64,000 nucleotides of DNA from Haliscomenobacter sp040403615 (GTDB lineage Bacteria; Bacteroidota; Bacteroidia; Chitinophagales; Saprospiraceae), in the NCBI RefSeq assembly GCF_040403615.1, contig NZ_JBBAKG010000015.1, forward strand, positions 1 through 64,000, given 5' to 3'. Of the stretch, positions 25,747-34,607 are shown in pieces. A program made the translations under genes and the position numbers. Below the pieces are notes generated by a model, which saw only the letters and a program-made list of their open reading frames with translations, searched no databases and was not told where the DNA came from. How positions within the stretch are numbered: the stretch's first letter is position 1; each line of letters starts with the position of its first letter.

Positions 25747-27654
25747 TTATTGTTGAACCATCAATTTGGCTACATCACCTTCGGCAGTTTGTACGAAATA
25801 GATGCCAGTTACCAAATCGCTAACGTCCACCTGATTGGTGTTGCGTTCTACACGCATACGCTTGCCTTCTACGTTGTAGATGGCAATATCAGTCGTTTTG
25901 TTGAAGTATACCATGCGAGTGGTTGGATTAGGATAAACCTTAAAACCTACTTTCTCGATGGTTGGCTCTTGTAGGGCCGTTACTTTCAATTTGTCAAACC
26001 CATGGATGGCAAAAGTCAACGAGTGGTTCCAAGGAAATGGGTTTGCTACATTGGGGTGCTGAGAGTTGATCAACAAAGATTTCCCATCAGGCGTTTGAAT
26101 CGCACCAGTAACCTCAGCACCACGAGGAACCGCAGTAAGGCGAATCAAATTGTCTATAGTTGGCTTTTTGATAGACAGATCCAACAAATACACTTCACAG
26201 GTTGGGTTGGCTACTCCGGCAGGAACACGATTGTACGTGACCCCATTTAGGTCTTCTTGGATAACCAAAAAAGACTTGCCATCAATAGTCATTACGGACA
26301 ACCCGTCTGGGTTGGTCAAATGCTTTTTGGGATAATCAGCAATAGCTTGACCAGCAGAAGTTGCAAATTCCGGGCCACCTTCAATGTATACATAGTTGGT
26401 GTCTCTTACTGGATCGTAAGCCCATACGCGGCCATAATAATCAGTATACCCAGTCGCGTTAGGCGTAGTGCGGCCTTGCGCTGTAGCACGTGCTACGTGG
26501 TAAGGATCAGCAACAGCACCTCTGGCAGCGCCCGCAGCAAAACCGGTACCAACTTGGTCGTTACCTGTTTCAGTCCAGTAAACGATTCCAGTTTTGTAAT
26601 CGATGGCTACCCACTCGATACGGGCATACATAGTTGGAGCCAATTTTGCAACCTGGTTGTGGTGGTTGAACATAGTTGCAGAATCCGCCTGGTTTACTTC
26701 AACCCACTTGTACCCTTTCAGGTCGTGCTTGTAGACGTACAATTTTCCTTTAGAAAAATCGCCTGCTACCTCAGCTTCAAACTTACCCCAGTAACCTGGC
26801 GTTTCGTCCGGTCCAAAGTAAACAGTTTTGTTGTCTTTGGCAATGGCACCGCCTTCAAATGGCTGACGGCCCCAGTTGTACTGCTTGCGGATGGCTTTAG
26901 CTTGGATGGGATCGATTTCTACCATCCAGTTGAAGTTTTGGTATTTTTTAATCTTTTTGCCATTGAAGATACCGGGCAGGTCGGTTTTGATGGTAAAGTC
27001 AGCAGTATCACGTACTCCCTGATTCAATGTACTGGTTCCTACCAATGCGGGAAGGATGCGGCGTTCTGCCGGAGCTGTTTTTGAATTTACGTTTTGTGCG
27101 TTGTAAATGTCCGCGTTTCTATTTCTGAACCATTCTTCGGCAGTCCAGATGCGGCCATCAAGCGCAGAGATGCCCCCGCAGTTCATGCCTGTCTCGCCAA
27201 CCGTGTTGGCAAAATCGACGGAAAAGAAGTCACCTTTACGACCATCAGCCAAGGTTTGTGGAACGATTTCCAATAAGTCGGTTGTCGTATTGCGCTTTAA
27301 GCGGAAGGTCGTCATACCCCCACCGTCACCTTGGTAATCATCGCGGTAAACGGTTTCGTGGTTGATGGAGATCCAGCCTAGCGATTCGCCTGATTTGTCC
27401 GGTGTTATCCCAATAAAGTCATGCCATTCTTTAGCGATGGCTCGACCTGCCGGGAAGCCATTGGTAGCTGGCGTTTGTACGATGTCGTGTCCGCCAATAA
27501 ACAACACTTGTAACTTCAGAGGTGAAGGTGGTAGCAACGCCTCTGTAGGAACGTAGTTTGCTGGCATTTGTAGTTCTTCAGGAAACAGCTTTTGAGCAGA
27601 AGCTACTACTGCCACCATGCTGCAAAGCAGCAAGGAAAGTACTAATTTCTTCAT
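25747..27654 (-). CDS. PhoX/DUF839-like secreted protein with T9SS type A domain
   Basis: 635-residue exported protein: signal peptide MKKLVLSLLLCSMVAVVASAQ, then a beta-propeller region of the DUF839 (PhoX-like alkaline phosphatase) family. Recognisable parts are GWISINHETVYRDDYQG near 93, MNCGGISALDGRIWTAEEW near 152, the acidic segment EGGAIAKDNKTVYFGPDET near 272, and TNPDGLSVMTIDGKSFLVIQEDLNG near 445. PhoX enzymes are Ca/Fe phosphomonoesterases. The last ~70 residues are a type A sorting domain (VYPNPTTRMVYF, DLVTGIYFVQTAEGD). No clear Tat signal is present, unlike classical PhoX. Confidence 0.85.
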   Translation of the reverse strand: MKKLVLSLLLCSMVAVVASAQKLFPEELQMPANYVPTEALLPPSPLKLQVLFIGGHDIVQTPATNGFPAGRAIAKEWHDFIGITPDKSGESLGWISINHETVYRDDYQGDGGGMTTFRLKRNTTTDLLEIVPQTLADGRKGDFFSVDFANTVGETGMNCGGISALDGRIWTAEEWFRNRNADIYNAQNVNSKTAPAERRILPALVGTSTLNQGVRDTADFTIKTDLPGIFNGKKIKKYQNFNWMVEIDPIQAKAIRKQYNWGRQPFEGGAIAKDNKTVYFGPDETPGYWGKFEAEVAGDFSKGKLYVYKHDLKGYKWVEVNQADSATMFNHHNQVAKLAPTMYARIEWVAIDYKTGIVYWTETGNDQVGTGFAAGAARGAVADPYHVARATAQGRTTPNATGYTDYYGRVWAYDPVRDTNYVYIEGGPEFATSAGQAIADYPKKHLTNPDGLSVMTIDGKSFLVIQEDLNGVTYNRVPAGVANPTCEVYLLDLSIKKPTIDNLIRLTAVPRGAEVTGAIQTPDGKSLLINSQHPNVANPFPWNHSLTFAIHGFDKLKVTALQEPTIEKVGFKVYPNPTTRMVYFNKTTDIAIYNVEGKRMRVERNTNQVDVSDLVTGIYFVQTAEGDVAKLMVQQ

Positions 27655-27825
27655 GTTGAGAGAAATTGAAATGATTGGATAATATAGAATGATCTAACTG
27701 TGCGAAGATCCGATTGTAGTATTAAGTGAAAGTAAAAAGAAGGTTAGGGTTTTGTTATCGATTCAATAATTGCAAGCTCATAGATGCATATCTTGGTAAA
27801 TTCGTACATGTATTTTTATTCATTT

Positions 27826-28575
27826 TCAACAAGAACTTGGTTCGCTGAGAATGTTGTAAACAATCAACTGTCCGGAGTTTGCGTCAAATTTATGGTCATA
27901 AACCGACAATGGCCTACGGGCTGGCCCGCGCAATACACAACCCAATTTTGAAAATTGACTCCCATGACATGGGCAAAGCCAGGATTCGCCATTGTTTTCA
28001 GGGTCTACCGGACAACCACTGTGCGTACAGTTTAGATTCAGCACTTTAAAAGTGGCTTCTCCAGTGCGTACAATCGAAAATTGGCCAAAAGCAGGTCGAT
28101 CCAAAGTGAGTGTCCCTCCTACTTTCCCCAGTTCGGGATGATTTTTAAGTACCAACAGCAGTTTGGGAATCAAAACCATGGGTGCATCCGAAATGGCCAG
28201 CACCTTGTTGCTGCTGATTTCCACCAATCTAAACAAAGTTAAATCGCTAGAGATTTGAGGTACTTCCCAGCTGAATTGGCCTGCTGCCGCCCTTGCTTTT
28301 TCGGCAATGGCAACCCAATTTATTCCATTGTTGCGCGAAAATTCGATCCGCACAAAATCAACACAGCCTGCCACCCAACGAATGGAATGCTCGTCTCCAC
28401 CGTACAGGGTTAACCCTGCATCAGGAGGCAACAACTTAAGAAAGGGCCCTTCTTCACAAATGGGCTGTCTGGATACATACTCAGCCGTGCAGCCATTGAG
28501 CATTACCAATCCAGTAAATCCTGCGCCAAACCGCAACAGTTTTTCTAAAAAAAAACGGCGATTGTAAGGAATCAT
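27826..28575 (-). CDS. Rieske [2Fe-2S] protein, exported
   Basis: 249-residue protein. The N-terminus has RRFFLEKLL followed by a hydrophobic stretch and a lipobox-like LNGC, so it may be Tat-exported and lipid-anchored. A beta-rich N-terminal domain (residues 40-150) contains RNNGINWVAIAEKA. The C-terminal Rieske domain has CTHSGC at 183-188 and CPCHGS at 201-206, giving Cys183/His185 and Cys201/His204 ligands plus Cys188/Cys203, the disulfide pair of high-potential Rieske proteins. It precedes the PhoX, MauG and haem/VCBS genes on the same strand, with gaps of about 170 bases, so shared function is possible but a shared transcript is uncertain. Confidence 0.88.
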   Translation of the reverse strand: MIPYNRRFFLEKLLRFGAGFTGLVMLNGCTAEYVSRQPICEEGPFLKLLPPDAGLTLYGGDEHSIRWVAGCVDFVRIEFSRNNGINWVAIAEKARAAAGQFSWEVPQISSDLTLFRLVEISSNKVLAISDAPMVLIPKLLLVLKNHPELGKVGGTLTLDRPAFGQFSIVRTGEATFKVLNLNCTHSGCPVDPENNGESWLCPCHGSQFSKLGCVLRGPARRPLSVYDHKFDANSGQLIVYNILSEPSSC

Positions 28576-28602
28576 ACCTCTGAATTTTTATCCATCTCAG
28601 CA

Positions 28603-29868
28603 TCAGGGATCCAATGGATCCAATGGATCGAGATGCAAAGAAATAATTTTGGGTTTAAATTCAACGTCGTGGCTGGAAATTTTCGCAAAAAGCTCATAGG
28701 GCAAATACCCCAATTCTAGCATATTGCGCTCTTTAAAACGGTATTTCGGATCGGTGATGTACACGATTTGATCCATGGTAGAGGTACACAAAGCCATCTT
28801 ATCGGCAGGGATACCATAGCGAAAAATGAGTCGGGCACCATTGCGAAAGTTGGTGGTGGTATGCCTGGCATGAGGGTCAATAATGATGGCTCTTTCGGGT
28901 ACACCGTATTGTTCCATGAGCGCTTTTTTCATTTCCGTAGCCTCTGCATATGGCGTTTGAAAAGGATGTACATATCCTCCTGAGAGAATAATCAAGGGCG
29001 CCATTCCTTTGTGAAAACGATCTGCCACCAGTTGTACCCGAAATTTTCCCATTGGGCTCAAGGGTACATCTGCAATGTCGGGACCATGTCCCGGTTGCAA
29101 AATTACGGAATAAGGATATTTTGACCATTCAATGTTGGGGATATACTCCAGTGCTTTATGGTTTTCCAAAGCTTCCATGGGTTCATGACGGGCCGCTTCG
29201 TCCCGATTGTTCATATCCATCAGCGTTAAAGCGTACAAGGTAGCGGGTTGGTGAAAAAGCGTCCAGCTTGTAGTTTTTTCTGCCAGGAAATGCCCGGCAA
29301 CCATCAAATACCGTTTGTACATCAGGCTTTTCGCTGCATAACTTGCCGAATCTATAGAAGCGTAACGCCCACGTTTGCCCAAGGCGTAACTGTTGAGGAT
29401 GTACTGAATTCCGCCACAAGCCTCAGTCCAGGCAGACTGGAGCATTTCCACATCAGACTTTTCCGCGTATTTCATAAAAGCGCCGGAAGGCCGAAGGTGT
29501 TGTTGAACCAGCGCCTGAATCGACTTTTCCTTTTTACACAATTCGCCCAATCGTTGCCCAATCAATTTTTGCTCCTCCGGGTTGGTATTGAAGGCATTGA
29601 TCCAACATGAAACCGATGTATCGCACTGCGACAACCCCTCTTGAATGCGTTTCTTTTGGGCATTGAGCACTCCCTGCAAAACCTCATCTTTTTCTATGGT
29701 CAATCTTGCCGAAGGTACCTTTTCCAAAAGGGTAAACAGGTAAAAGTTTTTGTCCTGAATATAGCTGGAGCTGTGCAATAACCGATAATTCGAATCAAAA
29801 CCATTTTGGCCAAATCCTTGGCTACAAAGCAAAAACAACCAACATAAAAAAATCAAAGGGTATCTCAT
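28603..29868 (-). CDS. YdcF-like (DUF218) family exported protein
   Basis: 421-residue protein with a signal peptide (MRYPLIFLCWLFLLCSQGFGQ). The C-terminal ~200 residues are a DUF218 domain: VILQPGHGPDIADVPLSPMG, APLIILSGGYVHPF, EATEMKKALMEQYGVPERAI and DPHARHTTTNFRNG, as in YdcF and SanA. Family members bind SAM or nucleotides or affect cell-envelope integrity; the reaction is unknown. The N-terminal ~170 residues are helical and unassigned. An upstream in-frame Met (29889) is possible, but the signal peptide starts at 29868. Confidence 0.8.
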   Translation of the reverse strand: MRYPLIFLCWLFLLCSQGFGQNGFDSNYRLLHSSSYIQDKNFYLFTLLEKVPSARLTIEKDEVLQGVLNAQKKRIQEGLSQCDTSVSCWINAFNTNPEEQKLIGQRLGELCKKEKSIQALVQQHLRPSGAFMKYAEKSDVEMLQSAWTEACGGIQYILNSYALGKRGRYASIDSASYAAKSLMYKRYLMVAGHFLAEKTTSWTLFHQPATLYALTLMDMNNRDEAARHEPMEALENHKALEYIPNIEWSKYPYSVILQPGHGPDIADVPLSPMGKFRVQLVADRFHKGMAPLIILSGGYVHPFQTPYAEATEMKKALMEQYGVPERAIIIDPHARHTTTNFRNGARLIFRYGIPADKMALCTSTMDQIVYITDPKYRFKERNMLELGYLPYELFAKISSHDVEFKPKIISLHLDPLDPLDP

Positions 29869-29993
29869 AGCCGCGCATTTTGAAATCAATTCGTCAAAGG
29901 TGGATACTATCTGTAAACTGTAAGCGAAAAAGAGATTAAGGTTTGGTAAAGGCGGGTCAAAATCTCAGTATGGAGGCAGCTTCGCTGCTGCTT

Positions 29994-30066
29994 TTTTCCA
30001 CCACCTAAGGCACCTCAGCCACTTAAGACTCACCTAAGTCTTAGGTGCCTCAGGTGGTGAAAAAAA
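29994..30066. terminator. Inverted repeat with T/A runs, likely bidirectional terminator
   Basis: CCACCACCTAAGGCACCT and AGGTGCCTCAGGTGGTG form arms of about 18 to 24 bases around a central AAGACTCACCTAAGTCTT region, flanked by TTTTTT on the left and AAAAAAA on the right. Position directly after the stop of the comEA-like gene on the minus strand fits a terminator. Confidence 0.65.
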
Positions 30067-31008
30067 TTAAAACCGCAGATAAGGCCGCAAGCGCTCCAAC
30101 TTAGCCGATTCCAGAGCCACTACTTCTGCCAGATCCTCGGGTTTGGTAAAGGCGCCATGCTGGTCTTTCCAATTCAAAATACCACGTGCTGCTTTAAAAC
30201 CAATGTAAGGATGACTAGCCAACTCATTCAATGAAGCCTGATTAATCAGCAATGGCTTAAGCACTGGGTTTCCCAATTCAAGACAAGGCATAATTTTTTG
30301 AAAAGTAGAATCCGCCAATCCATAAGTCTCCCGAATTTGTTCAAGCGCATAAAATCCCCCCAGTTTATCCCGAAACTTGACAATCCGCGAAGCCAATACC
30401 TTACCAATTCCACGCAACGATTGCCATTCAGAAGTATCCGCAGCATTGACATCAATCGGCGTACAGGGTTTGAAGGCTTTGCGAGCAGGTCTCTCCGTTG
30501 AGAAATATGGATAGGTACTTTTTTCTTTTTCAAAAGTTCCATCCCCATTAGCATTAGAGGATTCAATTTGGATGTAACCCTCCACTTTCGGATACCAATC
30601 GTGTGGCAATCCAAATACTTTTTGGACATCTTCCGGCTTCCGAAAATGCCCGCCTTTGCTGGTGAATTTCATCCAAATTGCAGCTGTGCGCGCGGAGAGT
30701 CCCAATTCCATGAGTTCAGTTTCCGTGACTTTATTAGGGTCAAATGGGAAAAGACGAATGGGCTTTTCCCGTTTCCGTGAATAAGGTTGGAAGCGCTTGT
30801 ATTTTTTAAAAAACCTCGGCTTGTTTGAGCTTTTGAAGAAGGTAGCCTGCACTGGCTTTGGCGCATTTCCCAGGATACTCAATTTCATTTCTGGAGAAAC
30901 ATCGAGCCATTTTGGAAGTAAAAAGGTGAGCGTACACAGCAAAATCAGCATCGTGCATGCCTTCCGCTCAGATTTGGTGTAATAAAAAAAGTCGAGAATA
31001 TTTTTCAT
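30067..31008 (-). CDS. ComEA-like helix-hairpin-helix protein
   Basis: 313-residue membrane-anchored DNA-binding protein. A short N-terminal segment is followed by one membrane helix (TMLILLCTLTFLL). Three helix-hairpin-helix units follow: PNKVTETELMELGLSARTAAIW near 95, DVNAADTSEWQSLRGIGKVLASRIV near 190, and INQASLNELASHPYIGFKAARGIL near 260. Such proteins bind double-stranded DNA outside the cytoplasmic membrane during natural transformation. The comEC homologue lies 23 bases upstream on the same strand, supporting a competence operon. The start at 31008 is preferred over 31029 because MKNILDFFYYTKSE begins the family N-terminus. Confidence 0.85.
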   Translation of the reverse strand: MKNILDFFYYTKSERKACTMLILLCTLTFLLPKWLDVSPEMKLSILGNAPKPVQATFFKSSNKPRFFKKYKRFQPYSRKREKPIRLFPFDPNKVTETELMELGLSARTAAIWMKFTSKGGHFRKPEDVQKVFGLPHDWYPKVEGYIQIESSNANGDGTFEKEKSTYPYFSTERPARKAFKPCTPIDVNAADTSEWQSLRGIGKVLASRIVKFRDKLGGFYALEQIRETYGLADSTFQKIMPCLELGNPVLKPLLINQASLNELASHPYIGFKAARGILNWKDQHGAFTKPEDLAEVVALESAKLERLRPYLRF

Positions 31009-31031
31009 CGTAAGTGGTTTTTGATACATGA

Positions 31032-33101
31032 TTAGTTTAAGATCCAGGCTCCTTCTTCAGCGGTATCGTGTAGGGGAATTCCTTTTTCCTTGGCCATATT
31101 GCGCACCCAACGCCTTGTACCAAATCGGTTGGAGCCATCCACAATGATTTTTTTCAAACCCTTTGGCAAGTCTTCGGGATAGATTCGCGGATTGTTGCGC
31201 AGCAAAAGAAAATCACAATCCGACGGCGCTTGAGTAGCTGTAGCGCCATCGCAAAGGCCAATTTTGAGCCTTCCCCAGATCAATAAGTTTTGATTGGCTT
31301 GCAGGCTTGTTCCCCATTGCAGGCTAGTCCCCCACTCTACTTTGTGCCAGGTTTTGAGCAACAAACGATAGCGGTGGTTTTGAGCAGCCATGGTTTCGGG
31401 AATGGTATCGGCATTGGAGAATACGAGCGCCGATCGGCCTTGCACGATATCCATCACCGATGCTTTGGGGACGTGGTAACAGATGAGCTGTCGTTGTTTT
31501 TGGGATTTGAAAATGTTGGGCCAATGCGCCAGGCCCCAAATCAGAAGCAAGCTCAATGCCGCATTCATCCAGCTCAACTTTCGGCGATACAGCGCAATAC
31601 ACAACAGCACCAAGATGGCATACATTCCAAGGGTAGCCACGGTTTCCCACCAAAAACCACTGGCAACTGCATAAGGAAGTTCCTGAATTGCCGTTATCAA
31701 ACGATTGAGCCATTCAATGAAAAAAGCCAGGATTTTGCCAACCCAGCTTGCTGGTAAATGCATGGATTCCAGTACAAACAAGATCAACCCCAACACCAAA
31801 ACTAGCCCCGAAAGCGGTACCGCCACCAAGCCCGACAACCAGAAAAATACCGGAAATTGATGAAAATAATAGATGCTCAATGGCCCGGTACTGAGTTGAG
31901 CCGCAATGCCAACGCTAGTCAATTTCCAAATGTAATCCAGCACCGCATTGGGAGCAGTCCAACGCTCATAAATCCAGGGCTGGAAACCAACGATGCCTCC
32001 AAGTGCCAAAAAAGAAAGCTGAAAGCCGATGTCCCACAATAAATTCGGTTGCCAACACAACAACGCGAAGGCTGAAGCAGCCAGAATGTTCCAAATGTTG
32101 TACTGCCGCACCAATGCCCTTGAACCAATGATCAAAGAAAACATGACTGCGGCTCGCAGGGTAGCCGGTGCAGCCCCAGTCAGCAAGGTAAACAGCCAGA
32201 TGCTGATCAATTCAAGCCCCAGGCTAATTTTTTTCGCAGCCTTCCCCAACGACACCCAACTGAAAATCCAGCGCAATACAATCGCCAGTACGCCTACGTG
32301 CAGCCCCGATACCGACAGCACATGCACCGCACCGCTGTTGCTGTAAGCCTGCTTGACTTCCTGCGACAATCGGCTGCGTTCGCCCATGATCAAAGCTGCG
32401 CCTACCGCATAGGTATCTCCTGCTGGAAGGTATTTTTGCAAAGCATACAAGCAGAATTTTTGCAATCTAAGGGTGAGCGGCAAAGCGGTATGCATGGAAT
32501 CGATGCGCCAGCCATCAGGTGGGGCAAATGCTTGATGATAAATGCCTTGCCGGGTCAAATACGCTTTGTAATCAAATGCATCCGGATTGAGCAAAGGCTT
32601 GGTCTCGTCGACGATACCACTTACATAAAGGTGTTGACCGAGCTGGGGCAAGCGCTGATGCTTCTCCACTTTGAGGTAAACCATGAGTTTTCCATCTGAT
32701 TCTTGCCATTGCTTTTTCGGCTTTTGAATTGCTTTTACTTTCAACACAACTCGAAAGCTGTTTGGGCCAGGGCGGGTATCCAAAATTTTGCCCCAAATGC
32801 CAAGGGTATCACTCAAGCCTTGTTGGGAAAAATGTTTCGGGGTTTGCCAAAACTGATTCTGCTGAATCCGCAAAATCCCCATCCCAAACAATACCAAAAA
32901 AATACCAGTACCAAACCAGGCCCTGCCCCGAAAACTTTGACGCATCGACATCGTCAAAAAAAGCAACAAAAGAATCCCCAGAAAAATCCACAACATTTTG
33001 CCGCTGAGGCAAATGGATCGTGAACACCAATCGCCCAAGCCAATGCCCATTGCCAATGGCAATAGCAGTCTTGGCATAGGAACCATACGCCAATTGATCA
33101 T
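31032..33101 (-). CDS. comEC: ComEC/Rec2 family DNA-uptake membrane protein
   Basis: 689-residue polytopic membrane protein that forms the DNA translocation channel in natural transformation. The N-terminal DUF4131 region (OB-fold, residues ~30-200) is followed by the competence domain with the hallmark VHVLSVSGLHVGVLAIVLRW near 255, GAAPATLRAAVMFSLI near 310, and 6-8 membrane segments. The C-terminal region (after ~540) is short and has no metallo-beta-lactamase motif HxHxDH, so this is the shorter form common in Bacteroidota. Confidence 0.9.
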   Translation of the reverse strand: MINWRMVPMPRLLLPLAMGIGLGDWCSRSICLSGKMLWIFLGILLLLFLTMSMRQSFRGRAWFGTGIFLVLFGMGILRIQQNQFWQTPKHFSQQGLSDTLGIWGKILDTRPGPNSFRVVLKVKAIQKPKKQWQESDGKLMVYLKVEKHQRLPQLGQHLYVSGIVDETKPLLNPDAFDYKAYLTRQGIYHQAFAPPDGWRIDSMHTALPLTLRLQKFCLYALQKYLPAGDTYAVGAALIMGERSRLSQEVKQAYSNSGAVHVLSVSGLHVGVLAIVLRWIFSWVSLGKAAKKISLGLELISIWLFTLLTGAAPATLRAAVMFSLIIGSRALVRQYNIWNILAASAFALLCWQPNLLWDIGFQLSFLALGGIVGFQPWIYERWTAPNAVLDYIWKLTSVGIAAQLSTGPLSIYYFHQFPVFFWLSGLVAVPLSGLVLVLGLILFVLESMHLPASWVGKILAFFIEWLNRLITAIQELPYAVASGFWWETVATLGMYAILVLLCIALYRRKLSWMNAALSLLLIWGLAHWPNIFKSQKQRQLICYHVPKASVMDIVQGRSALVFSNADTIPETMAAQNHRYRLLLKTWHKVEWGTSLQWGTSLQANQNLLIWGRLKIGLCDGATATQAPSDCDFLLLRNNPRIYPEDLPKGLKKIIVDGSNRFGTRRWVRNMAKEKGIPLHDTAEEGAWILN

Positions 33102-33193
33102 GAATGTGCTTTAGCGGGTGCTCAGCAAGATGTAAAAGAGGAAAAATGATAAAAAGGAAAGGTGGTGTAAAAGATCTATTTTGAAAGGCAATT

Positions 33194-33201
33194 CAAATGT
33201 A
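33194..33201 (-). promoter_or_regulatory. Promoter of the comEC-comEA operon
   Basis: CAAATGTA (TACATTTG on the minus strand) matches TAnnTTTG. A CAAA at 33222-33225, 20 bases further upstream, gives a -33 TTTG. This is one of the better-spaced promoters seen here, giving a leader of about 90 bases. Confidence 0.55.
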
Positions 33202-33356
33202 AAACTTGAATGCTAAAATGCCAAATCTTATCAGAAATATTTTAAACCTAAAGCTCCACAGCGGTTTGTTTAAAAAAATCGGTGACTAAAACAACACAAA
33301 TAATCTTATGTCAGTCTTTTTTTGTACATTTAGCCATTATTAAGCCAAATGCGATT

Positions 33357-34475
33357 ATGGAAATTGACATTAGCAAGCATATCGTGGATTTATTGCACGA
33401 GCATGATGTAGTATCTTTGCCCGGATTGGGTTCGTTTGTGGGCGCTTACAAATCAGCCCAGGTTGATCAGGTAACTGGTACAGTTTCGCCGCCAGCAAAA
33501 ACCATTACCTTCGATGACAACCTGAGAATGGACGATGGGCTTCTGATCGATACCATTGGTAAAACCTATGGCGTCACCTTTGATACTGCCACTAAACTGG
33601 TGGAAGACTACATACACCAGATTCGGGAAGCACTGGAGCGCAGAGAGATTGTGTCGTTCCTCAGCCTGGGAAGATTGTACCGCGATTTTGAACAAAATTT
33701 GCAGTTTCTTCCCGATGCTACCAATTTCAATGCAGAATCACATGGTTTGCCAGAAGTAAAAGCCTATCCTATCGCCAAACCAGAACCAGAAATTGAGCCT
33801 GTAGTAGTTGAAAATCAAACTACAAACACCACTCAATCCTCGGCGGTTCCGCTGGGCATCCTGATCAACAACTGGCTAAGAGACAATGTCCTCATCGTGG
33901 GTATTGTGGCAACGATCGCCATTGTCATTGTGCTGTTCCTATTCATCAGAAAGCCATTAGATGAATCAACCAGCAACCAGGATAACCTGGTCAATGTGTC
34001 TCCTCCTTCTCTTTCAGATGAGCAATACAAAAACGATTTCCCTCCTGAGGAACTGCCCAAAGAACAACGCCAGCCACTCACCAGCAACAAGCAAGGCGCT
34101 ATTGTAGACGATGGAAAATACCAGGAAGATGCTAGTGTTGCGGAAAACAAACCTTCCAGCAAAACAAAAACTACGCCTGCGAAGACCGTACCTAAAGTAA
34201 TTGAGAAGCCAACAATTACCCCCAAAGCCCCTGAGCCAGCTCCAGTGGGCGACAAAACCGGCATCATCGCCATTGGCTCATTCAAAGACCAGGGAAACGT
34301 GGCCAAATTGGTGCAGAAAATCTCTGCCGCTGGCTACACTCCTTATAAAACCAGCGCTGGTGATTTGACCAAAGTAGGTGTTCAATTTAATTACAGCACC
34401 ACCGCCGAACTCAATTCAATGCTCAGCCAGGTACGCAAAAAGTTTGAACCTGGAGCGATCATCATCAAGCGGTAA
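33357..34475 (+). CDS. HU-like/SPOR domain membrane protein
   Basis: 372-residue protein. Residues 1-95 are an HU/IHF-like fold typical of Bacteroidota (MEIDISKHIVDLLHEHDVVSLPGLGSFV, REIVSFLSLGRLYRD). A linker follows, then a single membrane helix at about 177-198 (VLIVGIVATIAIVIVLFLFI), a Pro/Lys-rich periplasmic spacer, and a C-terminal SPOR domain at about 299-372 (TGIIAIGSFKDQGNVAKLV, KTSAGDLTKVGVQFN) that binds denuded peptidoglycan strands at the division septum. The topology puts the HU-like domain inside and SPOR outside. A link between nucleoid and septum is plausible but unproven. The start was moved from 33282 because the extension has no conserved residues. Confidence 0.88.
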   Translation: MEIDISKHIVDLLHEHDVVSLPGLGSFVGAYKSAQVDQVTGTVSPPAKTITFDDNLRMDDGLLIDTIGKTYGVTFDTATKLVEDYIHQIREALERREIVSFLSLGRLYRDFEQNLQFLPDATNFNAESHGLPEVKAYPIAKPEPEIEPVVVENQTTNTTQSSAVPLGILINNWLRDNVLIVGIVATIAIVIVLFLFIRKPLDESTSNQDNLVNVSPPSLSDEQYKNDFPPEELPKEQRQPLTSNKQGAIVDDGKYQEDASVAENKPSSKTKTTPAKTVPKVIEKPTITPKAPEPAPVGDKTGIIAIGSFKDQGNVAKLVQKISAAGYTPYKTSAGDLTKVGVQFNYSTTAELNSMLSQVRKKFEPGAIIIKR

Positions 34476-34499
34476 GGCTTCGGATATTTAAAATTTTGC

Positions 34500-34605
34500 A
34501 AAAAATAGGGTTCACGCAGATTTCACACAGATTGATGCGCAGATTTACACAGATTTTTTCTGCGTCAAATCTGCGCTTTAGTTTGTGCAAAATCTGCGCG
34601 AAATA
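34500..34605. repeat. Intergenic inverted repeat with CGCAGATTT words
   Basis: CGCAGATTT/CACAGATT words recur four or five times. The left part (34513-34560) and right part (34560-34605) are roughly complementary with about 75% agreement. It occupies the gap after the HU/SPOR gene and before the stop of the convergent aldehyde dehydrogenase gene. Confidence 0.65.
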
Positions 34606-34607
34606 AT

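Noticed and set aside
26257..27084. 275-residue ORF antisense to the PhoX-like gene
   Set aside because: It has no recognisable motif and overlaps an assigned secreted protein in full.
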